Source: Cafeteria roenbergensis
Taxonomy: Eukaryota > Sar > Bigyra > Bicosoecida > Cafeteriaceae
Direction of reading: 5' to 3'
DNA: 64,000 bases
Assembly: GCA_008330645.1 (NCBI GenBank)
Contig: VLTN01000022.1
Coordinates: 372,001-436,000 of the forward strand
Made by a program: the position numbers and the translations under genes. Below are positions 49,972-61,500 of this stretch, piece by piece; position 1 is the first letter of the stretch; every line of letters begins with the position of its first letter. The notes below the pieces were generated by a model, which worked only from the letters and a program-made list of their open reading frames with translations, searched no databases and had not been told where the DNA came from.

Positions 49972-52042
49972 TCATTGGAAGCCGGCCGGTATCCTGTGCT
50001 CGCGCGCCGAAACCGTTGCGGCAGTCGCCACGGAAGACGATCCCGACTCAACAAACGTCCCCGCCGCACCCGCCGCAGCGTTTCCGGTGGCAGACGATGA
50101 CGACGACGACGACGACGACGACGCGAGGGAGGCGAGCTCAGAGCTGCCCACGGCTGAGCCAGCGCTGAGCGCGGCAGCAGCCAGTGCAGCAGCCCGTCCC
50201 GCCGCGGCCACGGCTGCCGGGAGGCCGGCGGCGAGGCCTGCCCTCTCCACCACGGAGGAGTCCCTCGCAACGAAGGAGAAGCCCCCCCAGTCGCCCGACG
50301 CGCTGGCTAGCTGGCCGGGGGCTGCGGCCGAGGTCCCCGGCGCGACGCCCACTGAGGCAATGTCGAGGCGGGTGAACTCGGGCGAGAAGAACGAGGTGTC
50401 GTCCGAGCCGCGCACGCCTGGGGTCCAAGGGGGCGGGATCTCCCGGCGGGCGAGGGCGGCCCAGTCGACGCCCGCGAAGAACGGGTGGCTCTTGATGTCC
50501 GAGGCGTCGGAGGTGAGGCAGCCGAGGCGGGAGCGGGGGTCCTTGTTCAGCAGCCGCTTGAGGATGTCGACCGCGGCGGGGGTGAGGTTGGACGTGTCGC
50601 TGAGGTCCAGCTTGGCCTCGCGGATCTTGGCGAAGAGCTCCTTCCGGTCGGAGCTGTAGAAGGGGGGCCAGCCGGTGAGCATCTCGAAGAGCAGCGCACC
50701 GAGGCTCCACCAGTCGACGGCGCGGCCGTGGCCAGAGCGGGCGAGAATCTCCGGGGCGAGGTACTCCGGGGTGCCGCAGAAGGAGTGCGCGCCCGTGTCG
50801 GCCTGGGTGACGCCCTCCTTGCTCAGGCCAAAGTCCGTGAGCTTGATGTTCCCCTTGGCGTCCAGCAGCACGTTCTCGGGCTTGAGGTCGCGGTAGACGA
50901 CGCCCTTGGAGTGGAGGTGCTCGAGCGCGAGGAGGATCTGCGCGGCGTAGAACTTGGCCCTGCCCTCGTGGAAGCGGCCTTCCTTGCCCAGGTGGAAGAA
51001 GAGCTCGCCCCCGGGGCAGTAGTCCATGACAAAGTAGAGCTTGTCCGCCGTCTGGAAGGCGTACTTGAGCCCGACGATGAAGGGGTGGGAGATCTTGCCC
51101 ATCACCGCGCGCTCCGTCACGGTGTGCTCCACCTGCTTGCGCGCCGCCACGGTGCGCTTGTGCAGCACCTTCATGGCGTAGACGCGACCGCTGTCCAGCT
51201 TGCGCGTCAGGAATACCTTGCCGAAGGAGCCCTTGCCGATCACCTTGACAAGCGAGAAATCGGCCAGGCTCACCTTGAGGCGGGCGGAGAGCGCGGCGTC
51301 AAGGCCGCGGTGCGGCCCGTCAGGGACACGCGGGGGCGCACCGGCTGCTGCCGCGCCCGCGCCTCCCGGCGCAGCGGCGTCCATGTCCGCGTCGTCGTCG
51401 TCGTCGGCGCCAGCAGCAGCAGCGCCTGCGCTGGCTGCGGCGGCCGCCGCTGCCCCTGCCTCTTCCGACGTGGGCCCGGCCCGGGCCGCAAGCTGGACGT
51501 CTTGCGGAGGCTTGTTGGCATTTTGCCGGAGGAAGTTGTGAAACACGGCGCTGCAGCAAACGCGCTCGTCGCGGGCCAGCTGCGCGAAGGAACACCAAGT
51601 GTCGAGCGAGAGGCGCTGGCATGCTCGCAAGCTGAGGCGGCAGCACATGAAACAGGCCGCGCGCCCCCGGGGAACACACCGCGAGCAAGACGTTCACCAA
51701 GGGCCGGGGCTCGTGTGGGATGGGGCTTGGAGGCTCATGGGAAAAGGGGCGGGGCAGTTGCGGGTGATTCCGCCTGCGGGCTTCGGGCCAGCCGCGGAGC
51801 GGGCTCACGTTGCGGATCCAGTGAAGGAGCGCGCGGCGCCGAATCTCCATGACATCGCGAGTGAGAGTGCCCCCCGGTGCCGGGTGCTTTGCGGGGCAGG
51901 CGGCCAAGTCCGCAATCGTGCGGCGAAGCAAGTCTTCGAGAGCTCGGAACTCGGAATAACGCCTGTACACTGTCCACGCGTACGGCCCGAGGCAGATGTA
52001 GATGGCAAACACCTGCGATCCGCCCAGGGGCACGCAGCACAT
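49972..52042 (-). CDS. PX-domain AGC-family protein kinase (SGK3-like)
   Basis: The PX exon (52012-51809, or 52042-51809 if MCCVPLGGSQ is the start) has VFAIYICLGPYAWTVYRRYS, the phosphoinositide-contacting RRYSEF core. After a 193-bp intron, the second exon (51615-49972) finishes the PX helices and carries an AGC kinase: VIGKGSFGKVFL, the ATP lysine in YAMKVLHK, VYRDLKPENVLL, KLTDFGLSKEG and the activation segment SFCGTPEYLAPE, where Ser replaces the usual Thr. WGGFSF near the C-terminus fits a hydrophobic motif. PX plus AGC kinase is the SGK3/CISK layout, implying endosomal PI3P-directed signalling. The 5' end is uncertain; an upstream exon may exist. Confidence 0.8.
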
Positions 52043-52965
52043 TCAGCGGGGAGCCGGTTAGGCGCAGCTGCAGGCGCGCGCGGTCGCGGCGGGCTGCCCG
52101 CGACATGAGAGCCCGCGCGACAAGCGCCCGTGGTTCGGCAAGAGCTGCAGTGGCGGGCTGGCCATGTCGCTCCCGGCGCCGCGCCGCAGCCGCACTGCCG
52201 GGCCCCGCAGCGCGAGCGGCCGCTGGCCTCGGTGCCGACGCGCGGCGAGGGCGCGTGCGGAGGGGCGCGCCGGCGCGCACCGCGGCGGCCAGAGCAACAA
52301 AGCGACCGCTGAGCACTCGTCGTCAACCACTCGGGCCGGGGCCGGCCTCGGTCAGGCAAGTGAGAGGAAAGGCGCCCCGCCCATCCGCCGCCATGGGCAA
52401 CCTCACGCCGCTGGGGCGCGCGGCCCGCCGCGGGGCGGGGCCGGCGCGGCTTGGGGCTGGCCCGCAGAATGGGAGCTCGTCAGTCCCCGGCCCTTCGGCC
52501 CAACCGACGCTCTTGCCTCGCGGCCACGCCCCTGCCCGGCGCCCCCCCAGCCCCACGAGCATTGTGCTCCATTCCCGATGGGCGGCGCCACGGGCCAGCC
52601 CCTCTTGCGTTGAGCGACCAAAGTTGCGGCGCGTTGTTCGTGCTCACCACAAATTCTCTGCCCTCGGCGTCCAGCGCCGTCATGCACCCCGTGATGTCAA
52701 TGGACACGCCGCTGGCAGCCATGGCCGTTCCGTCCGCCGCGCCTGGACGCGGGGCTGTGGGGTCTGGAGCGCGCGCGCGGGGGGCGGTCGGGCCGAAACG
52801 TGCGCGATTTCCGCCGTCTCATCGCCTGGCCAGCCCGACTTGCTCTGCCGCCAGCGCGGCCCGTCGCTCCAATATTTGCCGTTCGCCAGGCGTCCGCGCG
52901 CCATCTGAGGCCGGGCACAGGGAGCGCGCGCGCCAGGCAGCCGCCCGTCCAGCCAGCCCCGCGGC
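52043..52965. promoter_or_regulatory. divergent region, PX-AGC kinase / PH-domain gene
   Basis: 923 bp between the two best starts. It likely contains the true first exon of the kinase on the minus strand, which I cannot fix. AATATTTGCCG near 52871, about 95 bp upstream of the PH gene ATG, is the inverse of the GCAAATATT element upstream of ARP2. Confidence 0.4.
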
Positions 52966-54645
52966 ATGTCGGACACCGACGACAGCAAGGCCCCCGCTGC
53001 GGCCGCCCTGGGCGGCCCCGAGGCGTCCCCAGAGACGAGCGAGGCAAAGGAGCACGCCCTCGACCGCAAGGAGTCCTCCGACGACGAGGCGGACGAGGCT
53101 GAGGCCGGCAGCCCCGCCGAGCCCACCACAGACGCGGCGGCTGACGCACCGGCGTCGGAGACCCCGCCGCCGGCAGCGGCGGCCGCCGCCACAGCCGCCT
53201 CGGGGGCGGGGAGCAGCGCAGGCGCTGCTGCCGACGACGATGAGCCCGAGGACGCCGAGGACAAGCTGGCTGTGTACCGCACCGCCAGCACGGCGGGCCG
53301 CGGCTACGTCGTGTGCTATGGCTGGATGACGAAGCAGGTGAGCGCCCGCTCGCGCTGGGCCGGGTCCTGGCGACGGGCGTCGCGGCAAGGGAGAGCGCAA
53401 TCCCAGTTGCCGCTGCGTTGCGTGCTTGCGCCTTTGCGCCACGACCACCCCGCGGCCGTGCGCTCCCCGCCGCCGCGCCTTGCCCCCCTGCCCTCGCCCC
53501 CGCTGCCGACCCGCGTCCCCGCCCGATGTCTGTGTCGCCTGTTTCGTCACTGCCGCGCAGGGAGAGGGCGGCTTCTTGCGACGCAAGAGCTGGAAGCGCC
53601 GCTTTTTTGTGCTCTACAAGGTGCGACCTGCGCTGCCGACGCCGCGCCGGCCGCTGCGCGGGCACGCGCGCCCGCGGCAAGGAGCCGCGCCAAACGCGCG
53701 GGCATGCCCGCCTTGCTGCGCTACCCTGGTGCCCGCGCGGGTCCCTGAGCGGCGAGGCGGGCCGGAAACACGCAACCGCCCGACGGTCAGGAGTATCCGC
53801 GAGCTCCGCCGACCAGAATCTGCAGTGCGCGCGGCTGTGGTCCCACTGCCCCGCAAGCCGCAATCATGGTCGGCCGCCCACTGCCCGCGGCTGCGTCGTG
53901 CCCTGCGCTGTGCGTCGCGCAGGTGCCTCACGGATCCGTGCTCGTTTACTACAACACCAACAAGCCGGAGGCAGACAACATCATGGGCTACGTGGACCTG
54001 CGCCAGGTCACCTCGGTGTCCCTGACCCGCCAGACCATCGGGGGCTCGGAGCGAGACGTCATTGAGATCGTCACCGTGCCGCGCACCTACTACGTGTGCC
54101 CGGCTACCGTGCAGCGCAGCGTGACCTCCTCCCCGAGCGGCAGCTGCATCAACATCCTCGGCTGGCCGGTGTCGGAGCTCGAGGTGACGGCGCAGTACGA
54201 CGCCGAGAAGGAGGGCTTCGCCACGCAGCGGCGCGTCCTGCAGACGTGGCTCAAGAACCTCGAGGTGGCCTGCAAGTTCAAGCTGGCAACCATGCACGCG
54301 GAGGTCACCACCGAGACGGACAGCACCACCGTGCTCCCCGACAAGGTCTACATCATGATCACCCCGTCGGACGTTGTGCTGCTGGATGGCAGCGTCAAGG
54401 ACAAGGCCTACGCCTGCTGGCCCTACCGCGACCTGGCCTCGTGGCGCGCCGAGTCGCGCAAGAACCTGCAGATCAACGTGCGCTCCGTCTCCAGCACCAT
54501 TCGCTGCACCTTTAGCGTGGAGGAGAACGTCCCCCGCGACGCCGGCGGCCTTGTCTACGGCACCACAGCCTTTGAGCTCAAGAAGCGCATCGACGAGCAC
54601 ATCCAGGCCCTCGTCGAGCTGCGCAAGGCCGGCGAGAAGGTTTAA
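52966..54645 (+). CDS. PH-domain protein, unknown family
   Basis: Three exons, 52966-53337, 53561-53620 and 53923-54645, all phase 0, encode 384 residues. The first ~105 residues are acidic Asp/Glu/Ala/Ser-rich disorder. A pleckstrin-homology domain follows across the exon joins: YGWMTKQ, GEGGFLRRKSWKRRFFVLYK and VPHGSVLVYYNTNKPEADN, with GYVDLRQVTSV and the expected basic cluster for phosphoinositides. The C-terminal half contains what looks like a second beta-rich unit (VYIMITPSDVVLLDGSVKD) and a final helix (TAFELKKRIDEHIQALVELR), perhaps a second PH/PTB-type fold. The role is unknown; membrane or lipid signalling is inferred. Confidence 0.75.
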
Positions 54646-55369
54646 GCGCTCACCCGCTCCGTCGCCAGTGGGGAGACAGGCACGGGTCCGAGCAACTGGC
54701 GGTCAGGCAGGCTGTGCCTCGGCTGGCTGGCCCCCCTACCGAGGTTATGCTGCGAGGGGCGGCTGCTTGCCCCGCTGCCAAGCCGAGAGGTGCGCCCCCC
54801 CGCCCTCCTCCCCCAGCCCATCCGCACGCGTTCTGGCATCTGGGCTGCGCTTTGGCAGCTCAGGGTGCCTCCGGACCACGCGGCTCTGGCTTGGCCTGCT
54901 CGACAAGCCAAGCGTCCGCGGCGCCCCGTCCGCCCAACGCCTCTGCTCCTTTTGCGCTTGTCTGCCGCACGACTGCGACCCACCTTGGCTCGGGGCAGCC
55001 AGCGTGGGTTGGGAAAGCCGCTGCCGCAGCATCATGTGCCTGGGTCCCCGGCCGACAGCGTTGCGAATAGTGTGGTTGTCAACTGAGTGCATCGGCGCTC
55101 GCTAGTCAGCTTTTGATTGAATGCCGCGGACGCCGTTTTCAGCCCGCCCTCTCGCCGCACGCGAGTTTGCTCATGCCTGCGTGTCTGGTTCGTGAGGAGG
55201 GCAGCGAGGGTCTGTAGCCCGTGCGAGGCATTCCGTTGGAGAGGCGGAGGAACGGTAGTGAGGAGGGGTGTCGCCGACACACAACTAAACGCGCGCTGCG
55301 AGGGTTGCGCGGCCAAAGGGCGCCCTCACCCGCGCGCAACATTGCGTGTCCAAACAGCTCGAGGAACAC
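54646..55369. other. convergent 3' intergenic region, nothing recognised
   Basis: 724 bp between the stop of the PH-domain gene and the stop of uL30 on the other strand. Moderately GC-rich, no coding signature, repeat or RNA gene seen. Confidence 0.5.
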
Positions 55370-56456
55370 TCAGAGCATGCGCTGGACAAGCTTGTTGATG
55401 TGGGTCTCGCGGTTGCCGGCCTCGCCGCCCTCGTTGAAGTGCAGAAGCTTCTTGCTGAAGCCGCCAAGGGGGCTGGACAGCTTGAACGGCCACAGGAAGT
55501 TGTTGGCCTCCTTGAAGGCGGGGCCGACGGTGGCGATCTCGTGGATGAGGTCCTCGACGCAGATGATGTCGTGCTTGCCGAGCGCCTCCTCGACGACGGA
55601 GTTGTCGCTGAGGGGGATGCGCTGCTTGTTGATCTTGCCGAAGCCGCGCTTGTAGATGATCTCGCGCACGGTCTTGACGTTGGGGTAGCCCCAGGCAACG
55701 TACGGCACGACCATCTGCAGCATCTGGAGGGTGGCGCGGTTCAGGCGCACGAAGACGGCGTTGTTGATCTGGCGCAGGCGGAGGAGCTGCATGATCTTGC
55801 GCACCTTGGGGGAGACGCCCATGATACCGCGGATGCGGACCACCACGGCGAGCTTGGCCTCGGGCTCAACGAAGAAGGTGCCGGTGCTCTTGGCGGCGCG
55901 GCGCATCTGGATGAGCGAGCGCTCGCGAGCCTTGTACTCGGCGACGTACTTCTCGGCGCGCTTGAAGATGGCGGCGCGCTTGGTGCGGGCGTCCTTCTTG
56001 GCCTGGGCGCGGGCGGCGAGGGCCTCCTTGGCGGCGGCATCCTCGACCTTGCGCTTCAGGAGCACGGACTCCGGCACATGGCTGCAAGGAACAGGGGCAA
56101 AGGAGCAGGCGCGGATCGCAGAGGTGGCTGGAGGCTACACATCCGCACGGCGCAGGCGCCCGCTGGCGGAGGGCGGACACAAGCGCAAGCCGTGCCTGAG
56201 CAAAGCGAGCCCCTTTCAGCACCCGCCCGAGCCCGCTCCCTGCCGCTCCTTGGCACCAGACGCCCCTTTCGTGCACCCCCGACAAGCCCGCAGCGCCTGA
56301 AAGCCACAGGCCTGTTCTTCCCAGCCCCAGCCAGGCGCGGCAGTTCGCTCTGGCTTCGCTTTGCGCCTCTGCTCTGGAATGCGAGGCGTGCCTGCGCAGC
56401 CCTGAGGCTCACGTCGGCTTGGCGTCGAGCTCAGCAAGAGTGGGCACAGCGGCCAT
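55370..56456 (-). CDS. RPL7: cytosolic ribosomal protein uL30 (L7)
   Basis: A 44-bp first exon (56456-56413, [14 protein letters not shown]) joins in phase 2 to 56081-55370, giving [12 protein letters not shown] and a 251-residue protein. The sequence follows eukaryotic L7 throughout: basic N-terminal helix, [118 protein letters not shown]. It is a 60S subunit protein. The short first exon and 331-bp first intron are typical of ribosomal protein genes. It is divergent from the aldo-keto reductase gene, 394 bp apart. Confidence 0.96.
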
Positions 56457-56850
56457 AGTCTGCGGGGCCAGTCATCCGGCGAACGAGGGGCAGGGCTGTG
56501 AGCCAGGCGCGGCCACGAGCAGGTCGGAAGCAGACAGCCTTGCCCAGCACGGCGACGAGTTCCCCGGCCCGCGGGAGCGCCCAGCCCGGCGCGGCCCCCG
56601 TCGCCTCAAGGGCACAAAGGCCGTTCCACGACCGCGGCGGCCTCACGCTAAAACTCCCTCGGTCCTCCGCACGGGTGAGGCGGGCGAGGACACCGGCACG
56701 TTTTCACCGCACGACGTCGGCGACCGGAACTCGGCCGACGGCTCTGCCGGCAAGTGGTCTGCCTCTGCTTGCGCCTCTGCCTGATCCGCAAGGCCTTGCG
56801 GCGCCCAGGCGGGCGGCCTGCGGAGCGCACAGACCACTACCGTCAAGACA
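56457..56850. promoter_or_regulatory. bidirectional promoter region, RPL7 / aldo-keto reductase
   Basis: 394 bp between divergent starts; no TATA-like element or repeat is apparent. Confidence 0.4.
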
Positions 56851-58169
56851 ATGGCAGCAAGCGCCGCGCCTGCGGCAAGCGTGTCAGCTGGGGCGCCGCC
56901 GCAGGACTTGGGACTCCCGGGGGCAGTGGCGGCCAAGTGCGGCGGCCCCGCAATCAAGCTCAACTCCGGCCACATGATGCCGCTCGTGGGGTAAGTCACC
57001 TCAGCGGCCGGCGCAATCGCCGTGCGGGTGGCGCGAGGGGCCTGCTGCGGTCGGTACCTGCGTTGCGGGCACGGGGACCCGACCCAGAGCGTCGCACGTG
57101 CAAGACTCGTCTCGCTGGCGCACCCCGCTCGCTCCCGGCCGCAGCGTGGGCACATTCCGGGCCGATCCCGGAGTTGTTGGTGAGCACCGGCGATGGGTGC
57201 GCTTCTTGCATTGCGCTTGCTCTCTCGTGTGCTGTGGCAGTGGGCCACATGCGGCCCGCTGCGTTGCTGCCGGCGACCCTGGGAGGCGCCGCGCCGCCGT
57301 GCCTGCTCTGCGCAGGCGAGGCCGTGAAGGAGGCCATCGCCGTCGGCTACCGTCACATCGACTGCGCGGCCGTGTACGGCAACGAGAAGGAGGTGGGCGC
57401 CGCGTTGAAGGAGTGCATCGACTCCGGGTTCGTGGCGCGCGAGGACCTGTTCATCACCAGCAAGCTCTGGAACACCGACCACCACCGCGTGGAGGAGGCC
57501 TGCCGCCGCACGCTGGAGCACTTGCAGCTCGACTACCTCGACCTCTACCTCGTCCACTTCCCTTTGGCGTTCGACGGGAAGCCGGGCTGCGAGGCTCCCG
57601 GCTTCGAGGCTGACGAGGCCGGCAGAGCCAAGATGATGCCCAAGAGCCTGCAGGACACGTGGCGCGACATGGAGGCGCTGACGGACGCAGGCCTGGCCCG
57701 GTCCATCGGCGTGTCCAACTACGAGTTCCTGACGTTCAACGACTGCCTGGCGTACGCCCGCGTGCCGCCCGCCTGCAACCAGATCGAGGCGCACCCCTAC
57801 TTCGCCGTGGACTGGTTCGTGCAGTACTGCCGCTCCAAGGGCGTCGCTGTCGTCGCGCACACGCCGCTCGGCGGCGCCGCGGCCAACGCCGCGTGGCGCG
57901 GCGGAGCCTCCTCGCCCCTGGCCGACGACGCCATCAACGCCATCGCCAAGGCGCACGGCGTCTCGGCGGCGCAGGTGTGCCTGCGCTGGGCGCTGCAGCG
58001 CGGCACGGCCATCATCCCCAAGAGCACCAAGCGGCACCGTCTGGAGGAGAACTTCGCCCTGTTCGAGTTCGAGCTCTCCGCCGACGAAATGGCGGCTGTC
58101 GCGGCGGTGGACAAGGACCAGCGATCGAACAAGAGCGGCCGCAACTGGGGCATCGAGTTCAAGGCCTGA
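56851..58169 (+). CDS. aldo-keto reductase (plant-type aldose/sugar-phosphate reductase group)
   Basis: Three exons, 56851-56990, a 35-bp microexon 57145-57179 and 57316-58169, encode 342 residues. The microexon supplies VGTFRADPGVV and completes the family's LVGxGT motif; the join then gives VGEAVKEAIAVGYRHIDCAA. The catalytic tetrad is visible: Asp in RHIDCA, Tyr in VYGNEKEVG, Lys in SKLWNTDHH, His in LVHFP. The NADP-binding SIGVSNYEF and IPKSTKRHRLEENF are present. Motifs resemble mannose 6-phosphate / sorbitol 6-phosphate reductases, so NADPH reduction of a sugar or sugar phosphate is likely, but the substrate is unproven. A ~30-residue Ala-rich leader could be a weak targeting sequence. 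Confidence 0.93.
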
Positions 58170-58505
58170 GGCGGGCACGCCCCGCACCATCGCCTCGGCG
58201 GGACGGTGCTGGCCCGGCGCCCCAGCCTGCAAGCCCGCTGCAAGCCTGCAAGGGCGGCCGCGGTGCGAGGAGGCGCAGTCCCCCCAAGCTTCTGCGTGTG
58301 CGATCGAGCGATCGAGCGATCGGGCGTGTGGGCTTGGGGCGATGCACTGCCTGCGGCGCGAGCGAGCGTGTGGTCGCGGCGAGTTCCGCCCGATTCCAAG
58401 CGTTCGCCCGCAGCAACGGGCCCCCGAGCCTCGTTCTTCGCGCCGCCCCCCCCGCCCCCTCGCCCCCACACGCACATCGCTCGCGCGTGGGCGCGCAATC
58501 GCACG
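58170..58505. other. convergent 3' intergenic region
   Basis: 336 bp between the stops of the aldo-keto reductase and the debranching enzyme. It contains GTGTGCGATCGAGCGATCGA near 58296, an 8-bp CGATCGAG repeat of about three units, and a C-rich patch near 58445. Confidence 0.5.
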
Positions 58506-61500
58506 TCACGCCGTCTCAAACTCTGCCGCGTAGAGCGCGTCCAGCACGGTGGCCGAGGACCACGCCTGGACGACGCAGCTGGCCTCACACACGGCGCCCT
58601 CGGCGTTGGTGAGCTCGGGCAGGCCGCCGTGGGGGCTGCTCTCGATCCAGCGCCGGTGCTCGCGAAGCTGCGCCAGCACCCACCGGCGCGCCGCCGGCCT
58701 GGACCAGCGCGCGGACAGCAGGGACGGGCTGGGAGGCACGGTGCCGTCATCGACGCCGTCTTCGCTGCCTTCGCCGCCAAGGACGCCTGCGCCCCAGTCG
58801 TCGTCCCCTGGGCCACCCTCCTGCTCGCCCTCGGGAGTGGGGGAGATGCCTAGCGCGCCATCCAGGTCGGCCTCGGCCACGGCCCTGGCGGCCAGCGCAG
58901 CGGCTGACAACGGCTTTGCGGGCCTGCCGCCCTCGCTCGGAGCCCGGTCCGCAGCCGACTCGACCGCGCCGCGGCCCAGCGGGTCCGGCACGAGCGCGGC
59001 CACGGCAGCCCGCGGCGGGAAGTGCAGTCTGGCGCGCAGGTAGTAGCCGAAGGGCCACAGCCACTCGGGGCCCTGGTGGTAGTTCCAGCCCGCGGCCGTG
59101 GCTCTGTCGTCGCTCTCCTGGTTGGTGTACACGCCGCGGTAGGCCCAGTCTCCCGGGTCGAGGGTCTTCACTCCCATCTGGCCCGGGCTGTGGCCGAGCA
59201 GCTGCCGCTCCACTGCGGCCAGCGCCACTGCCGCGCGCCCCGGGCTGAAGAGCTCTGGCGCCACGGCCATGGCCACCAGAAAGTTCGGCCGCAGCTGGTA
59301 GTCCGCCCAGGCCGCCGACGCCCCCACGGTGTCCTTGTAGATCCCGCGGCCGTTCACGATGCTTGCGTCCACCTCGCAGTCGGCAGCGGGCGGCGCCGAA
59401 CGGCCGCGCAGCGCCTCCGGCTCCGCCTCCAGCGGCACCCAGTAGCGCCGCTCGAAGGCCCGCGCGACGTCGTCTCTCCACGCTGCCCACGTCAGCTGGT
59501 GGCCGCCGGGCAGCGACGCTGCGGCCTGCGGCAGCAGCCCCGCAGGCGCCGCCTCGGCGGCCCAGGCCAGCACCGAAAAGAGCAGCCCAGTGAGCTCCAC
59601 CGGCGCCCCGTCGCGCGGCGTGGCGGGCAGGCCGTCGGTGCCGTGCCGCGGGCTCTCTCCCATCTTGTCCATCCACGTGCCGCAGTTGAGGCCGTTGCCG
59701 CCCAGCAGGATGCCGGAGCGCTCGTCGCGCCGCACTTCCACGGTGAAACCGCCGTCGCGCATGTGCGCGTCAATGCCGCGGCCCGCGCGCCACTCCCGGA
59801 AGTGGATTCCCCGTGCGTGCGCGGCGAGCACCCCGCACACGATGCTGCCCAGCGAGCGCGGCCGCGCCAGCTCCGCCGGGCCCGTGAAGGCGCCGGTGGC
59901 GGGCGGGTCGTAGTCGCGCTCGTCGTCCGAGGGGAATCGCGGCGCCACAAGCTCGTCCAGGATGTGGGGGTGTTTCGGGTCGCGGGCGGCCCCGCCGCCG
60001 GCGTGGGCGGGAGCGATGCGCACAAAGTCGACCACGGCCTGCAGCCACCACCACGTGGCGTCCCGTGCGTTGTAGCGGGGGTTGCGGCCGCCGTCGAGGA
60101 GGTTTGGCACGAGCCCGTGCCGGACCACGGCCGCCAGCGACAGCAGCGTGCGCCTGGCCTCAGCAAACCGCCCGGTGAGCAGGAGCAGCCCGCGGAGGGA
60201 GATGCACGTGTCGCGGCCCCAGTTGCGCATGAAGCCTGTGCAGAAGTGGTCCACCCCGGCGCAGAGCGAGCCGCTGGCCGAGAAGGGGCCTGCGGCGTCG
60301 CCGCCAGCGCCGCTGCCGCCACCTGCGCCGCTGCCGCCGCCGGCGCAGTTTGCCACGCAGCTGTGGGGCGCATTGGCCTCGTCCGAGTCGGCCGGGGAGC
60401 GGCGCTGGAGCAGGCGGGGCGCAAGCAGCGGCGCGGACGGCGTCTGCGAGAAGAGCATGACCGAGGTCAGCGCGAGGGACACCACGAAGGGGGGCGAGGA
60501 GGACGGAGGCACGAACACCACCAGGCGGTCCCTGCCGCGCCCGGCGGGCGAGGCGTCCCCGGCGTCGGAAGCCAGGTCCACCAGAGCCGCCGGGTGGCTT
60601 CCCTTGCGGTGCAGGGCCGCCATGGTGGACAGCGCCCACTGGTCAGACGCGGACCCGTCGCCGGCAGGCCCGCTTGCGACGGCGGCTCCGCCCTGCGGGC
60701 CTGACGCCTGGGCGGCTGGCCGCCGACCCCCCGCCGCCGCCGCCGCCGCTGTGGCGGCCCCCGAGCGGGCGAGCGGGTCGCCGCCCAGCAGTGCGCTGCC
60801 GCTGGCCCGCATGTGGGCCACCGCGCAGGCCACGGCAGCGTTGTACGCTGCGGACACGACGCGGTCGAACCCCTGGGGCCGAAGCCCGGGCGGCATCCGC
60901 CGCAGCGCCGCGAAGTGGCTCTGCAGCCACCGGCGGACCCTGTCGAGCCCCGGCCTGCGGCGCAGCCGAGCGCACACGAAGTCCATTGCCCAGGAGCCCT
61001 GCCGCAGGTTCTCGCACAGCGGGTGGCCGAGGTCGTTGGAGCCGCGGGCGGCGCGGAGCACCGCCTCGAAGCCGGCGAGCCCCGCCCAGGGCAGCCTGCC
61101 CCAGCCCGGCACGTCGTACACGCCGCTCTCCCCCGCGGAGTCGTCCCGCTCCTCGGCGTCCACGCGGAACAGGAGCACGGCCAGGTCCGCGAGGGACGGG
61201 ACGCCCTCCGAGGCCCCCACGCCGGCGGCGGCCGCGCCCGCGGCACCCTCCTTTCCCGCCCGCAGGTCCGAGTAGAACCGTTCGATGGCGCCGTCCAGGC
61301 CCAGCGCAGCCTCCAGCTCTGCCAGCGGGGGCCCAAAGCCCGCCTTGAGCGCCGCTGCGCCGGCGGAGGGGGCGGGGAGGGCGGCCGCCTCGTCGCTGCC
61401 GCACCGCTCCGTGACGCACGCCGCGCCCTGCGACGGTGCCGCTTGGAGGGGGTGCGAGAACAGCCGCAGGGGCACCTGCGCGTTGCGCGGCGCGCTGACG

